Origin: CAYJPK01 sp964372035
GTDB lineage: Bacteria; Desulfobacterota; Desulfovibrionia; Desulfovibrionales; Desulfovibrionaceae
Assembly (NCBI GenBank): GCA_964372035.1
Contig: CAYJPK010000054.1
Location: forward strand, 1-14,776
Direction of reading: 5' to 3'
Length of the DNA stretch: 14,776 nucleotides
Shown here: piece after piece, positions 6,656 through 13,566 of the stretch
Layout of the letters: every line of letters starts with the position of its first letter
How positions within the stretch are numbered: the stretch's first letter is position 1
Notes under the pieces: generated by a model
The model's database searches: none
Seen by the model: the letters and a program-made list of their open reading frames with translations, nothing else
Told to the model about the DNA's origin: nothing
Program-made: the position numbers and the translations under genes

Positions 6656-6684
6656 TTGACATGCTTGTCTATAGACATTATTTT
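6656..6684 (+). promoter_or_regulatory. Promoter of the kinase-binding protein unit, with a palindromic operator in its spacer
   Basis: A perfect TTGACA (6656-6661), a 17-bp spacer and TATTTT (6679-6684) precede the kinase gene. The spacer contains the perfect 12-bp palindrome TGTCTATAGACA (6666-6677), the usual place for a repressor site. The predicted start near 6691 gives a leader of about 87 nt. Confidence 0.6.
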
Positions 6685-6777
6685 TATATGTGAAGGTGTC
6701 TTTTTGCTTTAGTATTTTATGAGTTAGACTGGCATTTTTATGTAAAAAAATACAATTACTTTATAGTAGAATATTAT

Positions 6778-9054
6778 ATGAATAGTTTTTTGAATTTAGC
6801 GCTTAGTTTAAAAATTAAACTTCCCCTTTCTATTGTTTTAATTGTCGCAATCACTATGGCTGGTTCGACTTTTTTTACTCTTTATCATTTCAGTAATGTT
6901 TCAGAAACAGTTAGAGATAAACATCTTATAAATACTGCGACTGTTATTGGTGAAAATATTGCAACTCAGATTAATCAAGCTGGGCGTGATATGGTCATGG
7001 CAGTCAGCTTGCCAGGTGTACTTCAAGCTGTGGAACTGAAAGAACTTGATAAAAAATCGACTAAAAATTTAAATCTTCGTTCAAACTTAACGGCTCTTTT
7101 TGATCGAATGCTTTTAGCTTATGGTTATTATAACGCTATTTATTTAGTTGATGAAAAGGGCAAATATATTGTCGGAACTACTCCTACAGTTAGGGATTTA
7201 ACTGTTGGAAAGTATGGTATTGCATTTAAAAAAGCCTTTTCAAGTAGTAGTTTTACAATTGGTCCTACAATTTATAATCCAAATATTAATCGACTTTTAG
7301 TTCCTATTTTTCTAGAACTTGTTTATAATGGTCATAGTGGTGCTATTGTAAGTTCGCTAAATATTGCAAAAATTTCTAATACAGCCTTGCAAGAAGTTCC
7401 GCATGAAGATGTTGATACTGTTGTTTTTTCTTATGATGGTAAAAAATTACAAGGTGTTAGCACAAATAATATTGAAACTATTTTGCCAAAAGGTGCTTGG
7501 GTTAAAGAATTATCTGAAAAACCTGTTGGTACAATAAATATTAGTCAAAACGGTATGAATTTGGGGCTTGCTTTTTATCATATTCCGCAAACTGATCTTT
7601 TTGTAGCTACGATTGCAAATAAGGGCTATATGGCGGAAATTCATACATTCTTAAGTACTTCTATCGTGAGTGCAAATGTTATTGCTCTATTGATTATTAT
7701 TTTTTGTGTATGTTTTTTCACACTTCCAGTTGCTAGCGATATTTTATATCTGAGTCGCTTTGCGAAATCTGTAACAGATGGTGAAGATGTTGATATTATA
7801 AAAAGCAATCGAAAAGATGAGCTTGGTCACCTTTTTGCTAGCTTAGCTAAAATGGTTTCAAGCCTAAAAGAAATGATTGTACGCTCTGAAGCTGCTACAA
7901 AGGCAAAGAGTGAATTTTTAGCTCGTATGAGTCATGAAATCCGAACTCCAATGAATGGTATTTTAGGCATGACCTTTCTTGCACTTCAAGCAAACCCTGA
8001 TGAAAAACAAAAAAATTATTTGAAGCGAATTGATACAGCTGCAAAAACTTTGCTTGGTGTTATTGATGATATTCTTGACTTTTCAAAAATTGAAGCTGAA
8101 AAAATGGATATAAATATTATTTCATTTAGGCTTTCAACAGTGCTTAGTTCAATGCGTGATATGTTACAGCCAAAGTGTGATGAAAAGCGTATAGGCTTGA
8201 TTTTCTCTGTTGCAGAAGATGTACCAAAAATCATTTGCTCTGATCCACTGCGCTTTACACAAATCATTATTAATCTTTGCTCTAATGCTATTAAATTTAC
8301 ATCTTCTGGCGAAGTTTATGTTAGAATTTATGTTGCTAAAAAAGATGGTGACAATATAACTCTAGCGGTAAGCGTTAAAGATACTGGCATTGGCATGAGT
8401 AAAAAAGAGCAAGCTAGGATTTTTGAATCCTTTGCACAAGCCGATGGTTCAACAACTCGCAAATTTGGAGGAACTGGACTTGGGCTTGCAATTAGTAAGA
8501 GTTTAACACAGCTTTTAGGTGGAGAAATTTGGGTAGAAAGTGAACCTGGAAAGGGTAGCACCTTTAACTTTACAATTCAGACAAAAGCAGGGCTTGAATC
8601 AGAGCTTGAAGAGGAAAATCAATCAAATTCACAAGCAGGATTTAGTCTACCTAGCCTTAATATTTTGTTAGCAGAAGATAATGAAATAAACCAAGAGATT
8701 GCACTTGAACTGCTTAAAAGTATGGGTGCTAACGTGACTCTTGCACAAAATGGCGAAGAAGCTGTTAAATTATTTAAAGAAAATGATTTTGATTTAATAT
8801 TAATGGATATTCAAATGCCTATTCTTGATGGTTTAAGTGCAACTAAAAGAATTAGAAATGGCATGCACCCGCAAGCGAAGAAAATTCCAATTGTTGCGAT
8901 GACAGCGCATGCAATGACAGGTGATAAGGAAAAGAGTCTTGAAGCTGGAATGAATGACCATATTACAAAACCTATTGATATTAATGAATTATATAATGTT
9001 CTCGTGATGTGGGGCACGGCAAGCAAGGTTAATTCTTTATCCTCAAAACCATAA
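6778..9054 (+). CDS. Hybrid sensor histidine kinase with periplasmic Cache-type sensor and receiver domain
   Basis: The 758-residue membrane protein starts with TM1 (about 16-38), a periplasmic sensor of about 250 residues resembling a double-Cache domain, and TM2 (about 295-318). A short HAMP-like linker follows (about 320-370), then HisKA with His-386 in SHEIRTPMNG and a HATPase_c with Asn-503 (N box), Asp-535 (DTGIGM) and GGTGLGL (564-570). The receiver (about 626-745) has acidic Asp-634, phosphoacceptor Asp-677 (LILMDIQMP), Thr-709 and Lys-731. There is no HPt domain and no DNA-binding output, so phosphate must pass to proteins coded elsewhere. The next gene, 21 bp away, codes an MglB-like periplasmic binding protein that may deliver the signal. 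The ribosome binding site is poor. Confidence 0.94.
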   Translation: MNSFLNLALSLKIKLPLSIVLIVAITMAGSTFFTLYHFSNVSETVRDKHLINTATVIGENIATQINQAGRDMVMAVSLPGVLQAVELKELDKKSTKNLNLRSNLTALFDRMLLAYGYYNAIYLVDEKGKYIVGTTPTVRDLTVGKYGIAFKKAFSSSSFTIGPTIYNPNINRLLVPIFLELVYNGHSGAIVSSLNIAKISNTALQEVPHEDVDTVVFSYDGKKLQGVSTNNIETILPKGAWVKELSEKPVGTINISQNGMNLGLAFYHIPQTDLFVATIANKGYMAEIHTFLSTSIVSANVIALLIIIFCVCFFTLPVASDILYLSRFAKSVTDGEDVDIIKSNRKDELGHLFASLAKMVSSLKEMIVRSEAATKAKSEFLARMSHEIRTPMNGILGMTFLALQANPDEKQKNYLKRIDTAAKTLLGVIDDILDFSKIEAEKMDINIISFRLSTVLSSMRDMLQPKCDEKRIGLIFSVAEDVPKIICSDPLRFTQIIINLCSNAIKFTSSGEVYVRIYVAKKDGDNITLAVSVKDTGIGMSKKEQARIFESFAQADGSTTRKFGGTGLGLAISKSLTQLLGGEIWVESEPGKGSTFNFTIQTKAGLESELEEENQSNSQAGFSLPSLNILLAEDNEINQEIALELLKSMGANVTLAQNGEEAVKLFKENDFDLILMDIQMPILDGLSATKRIRNGMHPQAKKIPIVAMTAHAMTGDKEKSLEAGMNDHITKPIDINELYNVLVMWGTASKVNSLSSKP

Positions 9055-9075
9055 AGGCACTAAACTGGAGATTAC

Positions 9076-10089
9076 ATGTTTTTGCAAATAATTAGACCAA
9101 TATTTTTTAGCCTTACCTTAAGTCTTGTCTTTCTCGTAAATTGTTTTGCGGCTGACATAAATACTATAGATGTTGAAACTAAAATTGGAATTTTCTTATT
9201 TCGCAGTGATGATGTTTATATAAAACTAGTTACAGATGAGCTTGAAAAAAAACTTAATGGTAAGGTGAGCTATACTATTTTTGATGGAAGTGAAGACCAA
9301 GTAAAACAAACAAATCAAATCAAGAAATTTTTGGCTGATGGTGGAGATGGGCTTATAGTTAATCTTGTGGACACTAAGAGTGGCTCACTTGTTTTAAATG
9401 ATGCTAAATCTTATAATAAACCTATAATTTTCTTTAATAAAGAGCCTGATCTTGACATAGTTAAAACATATGCACGAGCTGTCTATGTCGGTTCTAAAGC
9501 AGTTCAGTCAGGTGTGCTTCAAGGTGAAATTATTGCACAACTTTGGAAAAATAACCCAGCACTTGATAGAAATAATGATAATGTCTGTAACTTCATAATG
9601 TTACAGGGGAATGTTGATAATCCAGAGGCAATTATGCGTACAAAATACAGTGTAAGAACCGCCCGTGAAAAAGGCATAAAGATGCAGCAGATTGGTGATA
9701 CTATTCTTTGCAATTGGGACGAAGATTGCGCTTATAAATCCACAAAACTGTTGTTAAATGTTTATTTAGATGAAGTTGATATGATTATTTCAAATAATGA
9801 TTCGATGGCACTTGGTGCAATTAAAGCTTTGCAAGATAATGACTATAATATTAGTAGTGATAAAATAATACCTGTTGTTGGTGTTGATGGCGTTGAAAGT
9901 GCTAAGAAAGCCATTGAAAAGGGTATTATGCATGGTACTGTTGTTCAAGATGCAAAGGGTATGGCATATGCGATTAGTGAAATACTATTTAATGCTCTTA
10001 TTAAAAAACCATTTTTAAATGGCATAAAGTATAGCTTCGATGAAAGTGGTATTGCTGTTCGTATACCTTATCAAAAACTTTCTGATTAA
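9076..10089 (+). CDS. MglB-like periplasmic galactose/glucose-binding protein, probably a sensor partner
   Basis: The 337-residue exported protein (signal peptide ending near CFA-AD, residue 25) is of the sugar-binding type 1 fold. It follows E. coli MglB closely: IGIFLFRSDDVY, FFNKEP and YVGSKAVQSGVLQGEIIA are recognisable. Sugar-contact positions align as Asp-46, Asn-121, Arg-188, Trp-214, Asn-241 and Asp-271. Tyr-48 replaces the stacking Phe, and Asn-182 and Glu-184 replace the His and Asp of MglB. The calcium loop is kept as D164-x-N166-x-D168-x3-N172. GGAG precedes the ATG. No ABC ATPase or permease gene is adjacent; the upstream partner is a Cache-type kinase. A LuxP-like role as sensor subunit is inferred. 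An N-C pair in the signal peptide is a poor lipobox. Confidence 0.9.
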   Translation: MFLQIIRPIFFSLTLSLVFLVNCFAADINTIDVETKIGIFLFRSDDVYIKLVTDELEKKLNGKVSYTIFDGSEDQVKQTNQIKKFLADGGDGLIVNLVDTKSGSLVLNDAKSYNKPIIFFNKEPDLDIVKTYARAVYVGSKAVQSGVLQGEIIAQLWKNNPALDRNNDNVCNFIMLQGNVDNPEAIMRTKYSVRTAREKGIKMQQIGDTILCNWDEDCAYKSTKLLLNVYLDEVDMIISNNDSMALGAIKALQDNDYNISSDKIIPVVGVDGVESAKKAIEKGIMHGTVVQDAKGMAYAISEILFNALIKKPFLNGIKYSFDESGIAVRIPYQKLSD

Positions 10090-10246
10090 TTTTAATATCT
10101 TATATGCTGCCTTAAGTTTAGATTACGAATATTAACTTTTTAGATTCACGTTTTGGCGTGGCTTTTAACTTGTAAATAAATAGTCGATGCTGAAAATCAT
10201 TGTAACCTACTATAAATAAAAATCTTTATAGCAAAAACAGGCTTAG

Positions 10247-10465
10247 AAATTTGCAAGAAATAAGCATGGGACATGCTATTTCTTTGCAAATTTTGATTCT
10301 AAAAATGAAATTTTCAGAATCGACTTATCAAAGTTTGAACTTGTTCCAAACTTTGCGTGCCGTAAAATGAGCCTGAATTCACTTCAGGCGTTCGCAAAGC
10401 GACATTTGAAGGCAACGTGCCTTTCTGAAAAAGTCAAAAATTGACTTTTTCAGCATCGATTAAAT
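10247..10465 (+). repeat. Structured intergenic repeat, copy A (five consecutive hairpins)
   Basis: Five stems follow one another. (1) 10247-10268 with 10272-10293, about 21 bp with two bulges. (2) GATTCT/AGAATC plus AAAAT/ATTTT (10295-10321). (3) AAAGTTTG/CAAACTTT (10330-10354). (4) TTTGCG/CGCAAA (10352-10398) enclosing GCCTGAA/TTCAGGC (10371-10389). (5) CTGAAAAAGTCAA/TTGACTTTTTCAG (10425-10453). From 10330 onward the order is shared with copy B on the minus strand at the right edge, and 10416-10465 is identical to it over 50 bases. The density of stems and the lack of coding capacity suggest a structured RNA or a mobile palindromic element. Confidence 0.8.
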
Positions 10466-10646
10466 AGTATTTACGCCTCATTAGTGCTAGACTGTCTTTA
10501 CGCTTGAAGTAGCAATTTCTAGCTAAATCACTATATTATTAGTTTCCCAGAGTTGAAAAAATCTTAAAAATGCAAAAAAAGTACAGTATATGTTCTTATT
10601 TCTTGCATTTTTATTTGTTTATAGTAACTATTAATTTTTTTATTAC

Positions 10647-10662
10647 AACATGTTAACATGTT
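10647..10662. promoter_or_regulatory. Perfect 16-bp palindrome AACATGTTAACATGTT
   Basis: This palindrome is itself two copies of the palindrome AACATGTT. It overlaps the right-hand 23-bp inverted repeat by a few bases and lies about 280 bp upstream of the oxidoreductase gene. It may be a binding site for a dimeric or tetrameric regulator; none is identified. Confidence 0.35.
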
Positions 10663-10727
10663 TTTCATCATCGACTATTTAATTATAACTATAATAATTT
10701 TATAAATAATATTTTTAGATAAAGTGC

Positions 10728-10756
10728 TTGAACATTTACAAAAAATGTTGTATTTT
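10728..10756 (+). promoter_or_regulatory. Promoter candidate for the oxidoreductase operon (TTGAAC-N17-TATTTT)
   Basis: TTGAAC (10728-10733) and TATTTT (10751-10756) are separated by 17 bp, with a predicted start near 10763. A second candidate -10, a perfect TATAAT at 10788-10793, lacks a -35 box. The CRP/FNR-like palindrome lies between these options. From the first promoter it would sit just after the start and block it; for the second it overlaps the -10/-35 spacer. Confidence 0.45.
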
Positions 10757-10770
10757 ACTTCTATATATTA

Positions 10771-10786
10771 TGTGATTTTATTCACA
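10771..10786 (+). promoter_or_regulatory. CRP/FNR-family operator TGTGA-N6-TCACA
   Basis: TGTGATTTTATTCACA is a perfect match to the CRP-type consensus, extended by one more pair on each side (A...T). It is centred at 10778.5, about 160 bp upstream of the oxidoreductase ATG. CRP/FNR-superfamily regulators of sulfate reducers, including HcpR, are described with similar sites controlling redox and sulfur genes. Which member binds here is not known. Its overlap with promoter elements favours repression. Confidence 0.65.
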
Positions 10787-10937
10787 TTATAATTAGTCTT
10801 AAGCAGTTAAGGCTTGCTTTACCTTTCCAAAAGTTCCAAAAGTTTTCATAGTCCTTTTAGTTTGTACTAACATCTTGTATTTGATAGTTTTTCTTGTGTT
10901 TGGTTTTTATATTTGCTGAAACAGAGAGGGGAATTGT

Positions 10938-12731
10938 ATGAGTGTTGAGTTTCGTGAAGAAGTTATTGAAATAGCCAAAAAAATAGCCTTAGATTGTCAG
11001 GGACATAACAAAGCTTTTTGTATAAGTAGTTGTCCAATGCATACTGATGTGCTTGGATATATTGACTTAATTAGAGAAGATAAGCTTGAAAGCGCAATAA
11101 AATTAATCCGTGAAAAATTATTTTTGCCAGCTAGTCTTGGACGAATTTGCGCTCACCCATGTGAGCTTGATTGTCGTAGTAATCGAGAATTTAATGAACC
11201 ACTTGCTATAGCTAGTTTAAAGCGCTATGCAGCAGATAATGCTGATAATGTAATGCTTTGGGATTTAACTAAAAAGCCTGATAGTGGTAAAAAGGTTGCC
11301 ATTATTGGTGCTGGTCCTGCTGGTGCACAAGCTGCAATCGATCTAGCTAAAGAGGGACATAAAGTAACAATATATGAGGCACTTAATGTGTACGGTGGTA
11401 TGATGTATGTTGGTATTCCAGCATATAGACTGCCCCGAACCGTTATAGATTTTGAATATAGTTATTTAGAAAAACTTGATATTGAATTTGTGATGAATAC
11501 AAAAGTTGGTATAGATATTAGCTTTGATGCATTGCAAAAAAACTATGATGCAGTAATCATTGCAACTGGTGCACATAAGGGAAGCTTAATTCCATGCAAG
11601 GGTGATGATAGTGCAAATATCACAAATGCCGTTGATTTTCTAAAAAAAGCCTCCTTAGAGCAGAAAACTGATGTCCCATGTAAAAAAGTTGTTGTCATTG
11701 GAGGTGGAGATGTTGCAATGGATTGTGCAAGAACTTCACTAAGATTAGGTGCTGAAAAAGTAAGTCTTGTTGCTCTTGAAACTCTTGATATTTTACCGGC
11801 TTCAAAACATGAACAAGAGGGCGCTCTCGAGGAAGGAGTTAAATTTTATTGCGGTTATGGTGATGCTGAAATTTTGTCAAACTCAAGTAATGGCACTAAA
11901 GATATAACAAGCGTAAAATTAAGAGATTGTTTGTCTGTATTTGATGAAAATGGATATTTTAGCCCTAAATATGGTGAAAATAGCATTGAAATTGAGTGTG
12001 ACACTTTAATATTTGCCACAGGGCAACTTGTTGAAAAAATTGAAAATTGTGATATTAAGCAAACTAAAAGTGGTCGATATATAAAGGACGATTTAACTCT
12101 TAGTACTTCACTTGAGGGTGTTTTTGTTGCTGGAGATTGTGCAGGAACTGCAATAGTTGTTGAGGCAATGGCGTCAGGGAGAAAAGCGGCTAAGTCTGTT
12201 AATCGTTATCTTAATGGTCAATCACTTGATTTTGAAAGAGATTTTACTCAAGAAATAGCACAAGATACCCAGCTAGAGTTACCACTTCCAGAGGATTATG
12301 TAGCTAGCCCTAGGCGGCACACAAATATGATGCCAGCAAGTGAAAGAATCAAAACTTTTAGTGAGTGTGATTATGGTTTTGACAAAGAAACTGCACTCTT
12401 AGAGGCTTCACGCTGTATAAAATGTGAATGTAAAAAATGTATGATTGAGTGCATAATGCTTAATGATTATACTAAATATCCAGGACAATTATTTGCTGAA
12501 TTTTTAGAAAAAAGGGAAATGGAGCCTATTATTGCATATTCTTGTAATATGTGTGATCAATGCACGCTAGTTTGTCCTGCTGAATATAAAATGTCTGAAT
12601 TGTTTGGACTTATGCGCAAAGACTATGTTAAGGCGAATAATGGAAATTCGCCATTAAAAGGACATAATGCAATAAATATGCATCAAATGCTTGGTTTTTC
12701 ATGGCTTTTTACCACTAAACATAAAGGTTAA
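10938..12731 (+). CDS. GltD-like FAD/NAD(P) oxidoreductase fused to HdrC-type iron-sulfur domain
   Basis: The 597-residue cytoplasmic flavoprotein starts with a GltD/DPD-type Fe-S domain, with cysteines at 20, 28, 32 and 71, 75, 79 in the arrangement C-x7-C-x3-C...C-x3-C-x3-C. An FAD-binding Rossmann fold (GAGPAGA, 124-130), an NAD(P) fold (GGGDVAM, 255-261) and the FAD-closing VFVAGDCAG (395-403) follow. The C-terminal extension has C493xxC496xC498xxC501xxxC505 and C536xxC539xxC542xxxC546, like ferredoxin/HdrC modules. It likely takes electrons from NAD(P)H and passes them through Fe-S centres to the HdrB-like product of the next gene, 14 bp downstream. Glutamate synthase small subunit is unlikely: no large subunit is nearby, and GltD lacks this extension. 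The ribosome binding site is GAGGGG. Confidence 0.88.
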   Translation: MSVEFREEVIEIAKKIALDCQGHNKAFCISSCPMHTDVLGYIDLIREDKLESAIKLIREKLFLPASLGRICAHPCELDCRSNREFNEPLAIASLKRYAADNADNVMLWDLTKKPDSGKKVAIIGAGPAGAQAAIDLAKEGHKVTIYEALNVYGGMMYVGIPAYRLPRTVIDFEYSYLEKLDIEFVMNTKVGIDISFDALQKNYDAVIIATGAHKGSLIPCKGDDSANITNAVDFLKKASLEQKTDVPCKKVVVIGGGDVAMDCARTSLRLGAEKVSLVALETLDILPASKHEQEGALEEGVKFYCGYGDAEILSNSSNGTKDITSVKLRDCLSVFDENGYFSPKYGENSIEIECDTLIFATGQLVEKIENCDIKQTKSGRYIKDDLTLSTSLEGVFVAGDCAGTAIVVEAMASGRKAAKSVNRYLNGQSLDFERDFTQEIAQDTQLELPLPEDYVASPRRHTNMMPASERIKTFSECDYGFDKETALLEASRCIKCECKKCMIECIMLNDYTKYPGQLFAEFLEKREMEPIIAYSCNMCDQCTLVCPAEYKMSELFGLMRKDYVKANNGNSPLKGHNAINMHQMLGFSWLFTTKHKG

Positions 12732-12745
12732 TGGAGGGTATCTAA

Positions 12746-13504
12746 ATGGGAAGAAAGACATTTATTGCTGGTTGTGCTTTATCCTCGTATAACCCTGATC
12801 TGGTGCTAAGTACGATAAGTCATTTGCAAAACATCTATCCTGATTTGTCTGTAATTCAAAAATGTTGTGGAAAGCCAACAAAGGCACTTGGTCAAGAGGA
12901 AGCATTTTATGAACGTTTTCATGGCTTACAAGAGGACTTAAAAGCTTGCGATTCTACTGATGTTATAGTCGGTTGCCAAAGTTGCTACAAAGTAATTGAA
13001 GCAGATAAAAATCTAAATGTAACTTCATTGTGGGCGCTTTTTCTGGAAATTGGTTTGCCTACAAAAATGATAGGAAAGGCGAAAAACTCTGATGTTGTTT
13101 TTTCAATCCATGATTCTTGTTCAATTCGTCCTTATGCAAAAATACATGAAGGAATTCGATATATTATGCAAGAATTAGGCTACAAAACCATAGAGCCAGA
13201 AAAAACAAAAGAGCATACAAGGTGTTGCGGATTTGGTGGTATGATTGTGCCTGTGAATATGGATTTAGCAAAGCGAGTTATGGAACGTAGAGTAGGAGAT
13301 TTTCCAACCGAGCAGGTCGTAACATATTGTGCAGCATGTCGCCAGTCAATGCTTATGGGTGGTGCAAAAGCTTGGCATATTTTGGATTTAATTTTTGGAG
13401 ATGTTGTTTATAATGATACAATGCCACCAGTTGATACCTTGTCAAAGCCCGTTGGAGCATGGCTAAATAGATTTAAAACGAAACAAAAAATTAGTAAACT
13501 TTAG
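12746..13504 (+). CDS. HdrB-like CCG-domain iron-sulfur protein
   Basis: The 252-residue protein has two cysteine-rich CCG domains. Motif 1 is C10...C40-C41-G...C77xxC80 and motif 2 is C125...C160-C161-G...C195xxC198. In HdrB each such full motif (Cx31-39CCx35-36CxxC) holds a noncubane [4Fe-4S] cluster that reduces disulfides. It belongs to the HdrB/GlpC/LutA-type superfamily. It starts 14 bp after the oxidoreductase stop, with GGAGG before the ATG, so the two are co-translated. The pair amounts to NAD(P)H-flavin, HdrC and HdrB functions on two polypeptides. The natural disulfide or thiol substrate is unknown. It has no membrane segment or signal peptide. Confidence 0.88.
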   Translation: MGRKTFIAGCALSSYNPDLVLSTISHLQNIYPDLSVIQKCCGKPTKALGQEEAFYERFHGLQEDLKACDSTDVIVGCQSCYKVIEADKNLNVTSLWALFLEIGLPTKMIGKAKNSDVVFSIHDSCSIRPYAKIHEGIRYIMQELGYKTIEPEKTKEHTRCCGFGGMIVPVNMDLAKRVMERRVGDFPTEQVVTYCAACRQSMLMGGAKAWHILDLIFGDVVYNDTMPPVDTLSKPVGAWLNRFKTKQKISKL

Positions 13505-13566
13505 GAATTAAAAAACAAATGTTTAATGTAAATAAAATATTTTAATTACTATTTTAGGAGCTTGTT

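Larger units (their letters stand above)
10178..10680. repeat. 503-bp segment bounded by a 23-bp inverted repeat, enclosing copy A
   Basis: AAATAGTCGATGCTGAAAA begins the left end at 10178. The reverse complement of 10658-10680 matches 10178-10200 at 21 of 23 positions. The terminal sequence resembles the outer end of the hairpin repeats (TCGATGCTGAAAA at 14605-14617). The segment could be a non-autonomous element with terminal inverted repeats, or simply three degenerate repeat ends close together. No transposase is present, and target duplications are not evident. Confidence 0.4.
10090..10937. other. Long non-coding spacer with hairpin repeat and promoter region
   Basis: No credible gene lies in these 848 bp. 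The left half carries the five-hairpin element (10247-10453), and a 23-bp imperfect inverted repeat flanks it (10178-10200 and 10658-10680, 21 of 23 matching). The right half holds an 11-bp inverted repeat (10565-10575/10603-10613), a 16-bp palindrome, a CRP/FNR-like site and promoter candidates for the oxidoreductase operon. A direct repeat of TTCCAAAAG lies at 10825-10842. No strong terminator for the binding-protein gene was seen. Confidence 0.7.

Noticed and set aside
8016..9026. Minus-strand open frames inside the histidine-kinase gene
   Set aside because: They are antisense shadows of conserved kinase and receiver codons and lack ribosome binding sites or recognisable domains.
9076..9150. 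Lipoprotein signal in the MglB-like protein
   Set aside because: The only candidate Cys follows Asn (VNC), a poor lipobox, while CFA-AD gives an acceptable signal peptidase I site.
10247..10465. CRISPR array or attachment site
   Set aside because: The hairpins differ from one another and are not regularly spaced identical repeats with spacers. No cas or integrase gene is present.
10938..12731. Glutamate synthase small subunit (gltD)
   Set aside because: The core is GltD-like, but a C-terminal two-motif Fe-S extension and the HdrB-like neighbour replace the expected large-subunit partner.
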